The notes beneath the pieces were generated by a model, which saw only the letters and a list, made by a program, of their open reading frames with translations, did not search any database and had not been told where the DNA came from. Below are positions 13,126 to 14,357 of a stretch of 14,357 nucleotides of DNA, in pieces. This DNA comes from Chloroflexota bacterium. GTDB taxonomy: Bacteria > Chloroflexota > Anaerolineae > Anaerolineales > Anaerolineaceae. The position numbers and the translations under genes were made by a program. Every line of letters starts with the position of its first letter. Position 1 is the first letter of the stretch. Location: positions 1 through 14,357 of the forward strand of contig JAKOSR010000060.1 in NCBI GenBank assembly GCA_029777225.1, written 5' to 3'.

Positions 13126-14193
13126 TTAGTATACGAAATTAGATTGGTTCTTGGCTAATTCACGCAGGATCCTGGCTAAAAGTTCCTGTTTTAAGTCTTC
13201 AGATGGCAGGCTTTCCAGTATTCCCGTAAAGAATCCTTCCACCAGGATTTGCTCAGCCTCCAGGAGTGGAATACCACGTGTTCGCAGGTAGAACAGTTCA
13301 TCAGGGTCCAGGCTGCCAACCGTCGCGCCGTGCGAGCAGCGCACATTATCCGCGCAAATCTCCAGTCCGGGAATGGTTTTGATGACTGCCTGTTCACCTA
13401 AAACCAGGTTGCGATTGGCCTGGTAACCATCGGTCAATTGGGCTTCAGGGGCTACGTAAATCATTCCTTCCCACACAGCCTTGCCATTGCCATTGGCCGC
13501 GCCCTTATAAAGCAGGTTGCTGGTTGTGCGCGGTGCCCAATGGTTCTGCTGCGTGTCCAAATCCAACAGGCGTCCCTGGCCTGAGATATAAGCCCCTTTG
13601 AGCTCTGCCGCTGCGCCTTCCCCGTCCAAGTCAGCGTTCAGGAAATTCTTGCTCAACCGGCTACCCAGCGCGGCATAGAACCACGTCAACCTGGCATCCT
13701 TCGCCAGACGCGCGCGCTCATGCGTGATGTTCCATACAGACCCACCAAAATCCTGGGACTCAAACAGGTTAAGCATTGCCCCTTCGCCAAGGTGAATTTC
13801 CACCACGCCGGTATGCATCGCGTCCGACTTGTGGGTTTCTGCCTGTTCAAAACGCAACGCGAGCGAACAGGAAGCGCCTTCTTCAAGCCAAATGAGGGCG
13901 TGTGTGAAATGCGCCATCCCGGCAAATCCACCCAAGATTTGCGCGGAAAGCACGCCTTCCAGTTGAACGTCCCGTGGGACGTACAGCACCAAGCCATCGC
14001 GTCCCAGCCCACTGGCCAGGGCGGCAAATTTGCTCTCTGAAGGTGGGACAATCGTGCCAAGCCGGCCTTCCAACAAGGCTGGCTTTTCCGCCAGCACCTG
14101 GCCTAAGGGCGCGAAAACTATGCCTTTCTCGAGCAAGGATGACAAATCCACGCCACCCTCGCCAGCCTGAAGAATAACTCTCGCCTGGAAACC
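13126..14193 (-). CDS. sufD: Fe-S cluster assembly protein SufD, N terminus lost at a sequence junction
   Basis: SufD pairs with SufB and the ATPase SufC as the scaffold that builds Fe-S clusters. The beta-helix core and the C-terminal signature are clear: 'CSHGATVG' (the His codon at 13330-13332 matches the functional His360 of E. coli SufD), 'DELFYLRTRGIP' and a helical end. 'GLVLYVPRDVQLEG' and 'EKGIVFAPL' mark the upstream part. Coding similarity continues past the GTG at 14151 ('RVILQAGEGG', like the segment before 'GVIF' in other SufD proteins) and stops near 14181-14193, where very GC-rich unrelated sequence begins. About 100 N-terminal residues expected of SufD are absent. I therefore read it as a truncated gene, not a short SufD starting at 14151, although GAGGG upstream of that GTG leaves the alternative open. 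No sufB or sufC is in the window. Confidence 0.88.
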   Translation of the reverse strand, partial: GFQARVILQAGEGGVDLSSLLEKGIVFAPLGQVLAEKPALLEGRLGTIVPPSESKFAALASGLGRDGLVLYVPRDVQLEGVLSAQILGGFAGMAHFTHALIWLEEGASCSLALRFEQAETHKSDAMHTGVVEIHLGEGAMLNLFESQDFGGSVWNITHERARLAKDARLTWFYAALGSRLSKNFLNADLDGEGAAAELKGAYISGQGRLLDLDTQQNHWAPRTTSNLLYKGAANGNGKAVWEGMIYVAPEAQLTDGYQANRNLVLGEQAVIKTIPGLEICADNVRCSHGATVGSLDPDELFYLRTRGIPLLEAEQILVEGFFTGILESLPSEDLKQELLARILRELAKNQSNFVY

Positions 14194-14357
14194 TGATCGA
14201 GGCCGCGCTCGCGCGCGTCTCGCGCTTCAACGACCGGGTCCAGGCGTGGCTGTTCGATCCGAAACGGCTCGCGCCGACCTATCCGGAATCGATGATCACG
14301 CGGCCGTTCCCGTTCAACGCCTACTACGGCGAGGACGAGGTGCGCCGGGTCGACGGC
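14193..14357 (+). CDS. Fragment of a sulfite-oxidase-like molybdopterin oxidoreductase in foreign, GC-rich DNA (both ends missing)
   Basis: The plus-strand frame from 14193 to the window end is open with no start codon. It reads as an N-terminal piece: 'RFNDRVQAWLFDP', 'RLAPTYPESMITRPFPFNAYY' in two parts, and 'GEDEVRRVDG'. I recognise this as resembling the start of bacterial sulfite-oxidase/MsrP-like Moco enzymes, from memory and without a search. Only 4 of the 55 codons end in A or T, in strong contrast to every other gene here. The fragment lies head-to-head on the truncated end of sufD, which points to an artificial or recent join. Confidence 0.5.
   Translation, partial: MIEAALARVSRFNDRVQAWLFDPKRLAPTYPESMITRPFPFNAYYGEDEVRRVDG

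Noticed and set aside
14151..14229. SufD as an intact short protein starting at GTG 14151, or with an N terminus running to 14229
   Set aside because: Family-like sequence extends beyond 14151 but becomes Arg/Ala-rich nonsense past about 14193, consistent with truncation at a junction.

Overview
The window carries a [NiFe]-hydrogenase locus and its full maturation set, followed by unrelated housekeeping genes. The base composition is moderately GC-rich (mid-50s % by eye). Dense plus-strand packing, ATGA overlaps and the gene set (soluble NAD-linked, group 3d-like hydrogenase with a NuoG-like subunit, hypABFCDE, SufD) fit a free-living anaerobic or facultative bacterium. Chloroflexota (Anaerolineae-like) is my best guess, but that is inference from protein flavour and not shown by any marker gene. 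The last ~165 bases look like DNA from a different, much more GC-rich genome.

Layout. 1-1055: C-terminal part of a NuoG/molybdopterin-oxidoreductase-like electron-transfer subunit, cut by the window edge. 1095-3071: hydrogenase small subunit (HoxY-like) and large subunit (HoxH-like, with both CxxC nickel motifs and a cleavable C-terminal tail). 3092-3128: a perfect 11-bp hairpin that is terminator-like and also buries the ribosome binding site of the next gene. 3133-4437: an unusual single reading frame joining a hydrogenase maturation endopeptidase to an FdhD-like domain that lacks the usual FdhD CxxC, with a good internal ribosome binding site and ATG at the junction. 4486-10243: hypA, hypB, hypF, hypC, hypD, hypE, tightly coupled. 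10245-11252: a lipoprotein-like serine beta-lactamase/DD-peptidase-fold protein, one base behind hypE. 11279-11316: a strong sigma-70-like promoter with an overlapping dyad. 11349-12807: a SAM methyltransferase and a PIG-L deacetylase. 12804-14193 (minus strand): SufD, truncated at its N terminus, followed by a 99-residue SH3-like protein. 14193-14357 (plus strand): a fragment of a sulfite-oxidase-like molybdoenzyme in very GC-rich codon usage, probably an assembly chimera.

How the genes work together. HoxY/HoxH form the hydrogenase module and the NuoG-like protein would pass electrons to or from a diaphorase module encoded upstream of the window. HypF and HypE make the cyanide ligands from carbamoyl phosphate, HypC and HypD assemble Fe(CN)2CO, HypA and HypB insert nickel, and the endopeptidase half of the fusion would remove the 24-residue tail of HoxH after nickel loading. 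The FdhD half has no obvious client within the window. Either the NuoG-like subunit or a formate dehydrogenase elsewhere is the client, or the domain has been repurposed. This fusion, its missing cysteines, and the hairpin controlling it are the most interesting items here. No tRNA, rRNA, CRISPR array or insertion sequence was seen, and no gene-free stretch exceeds 300 bases.
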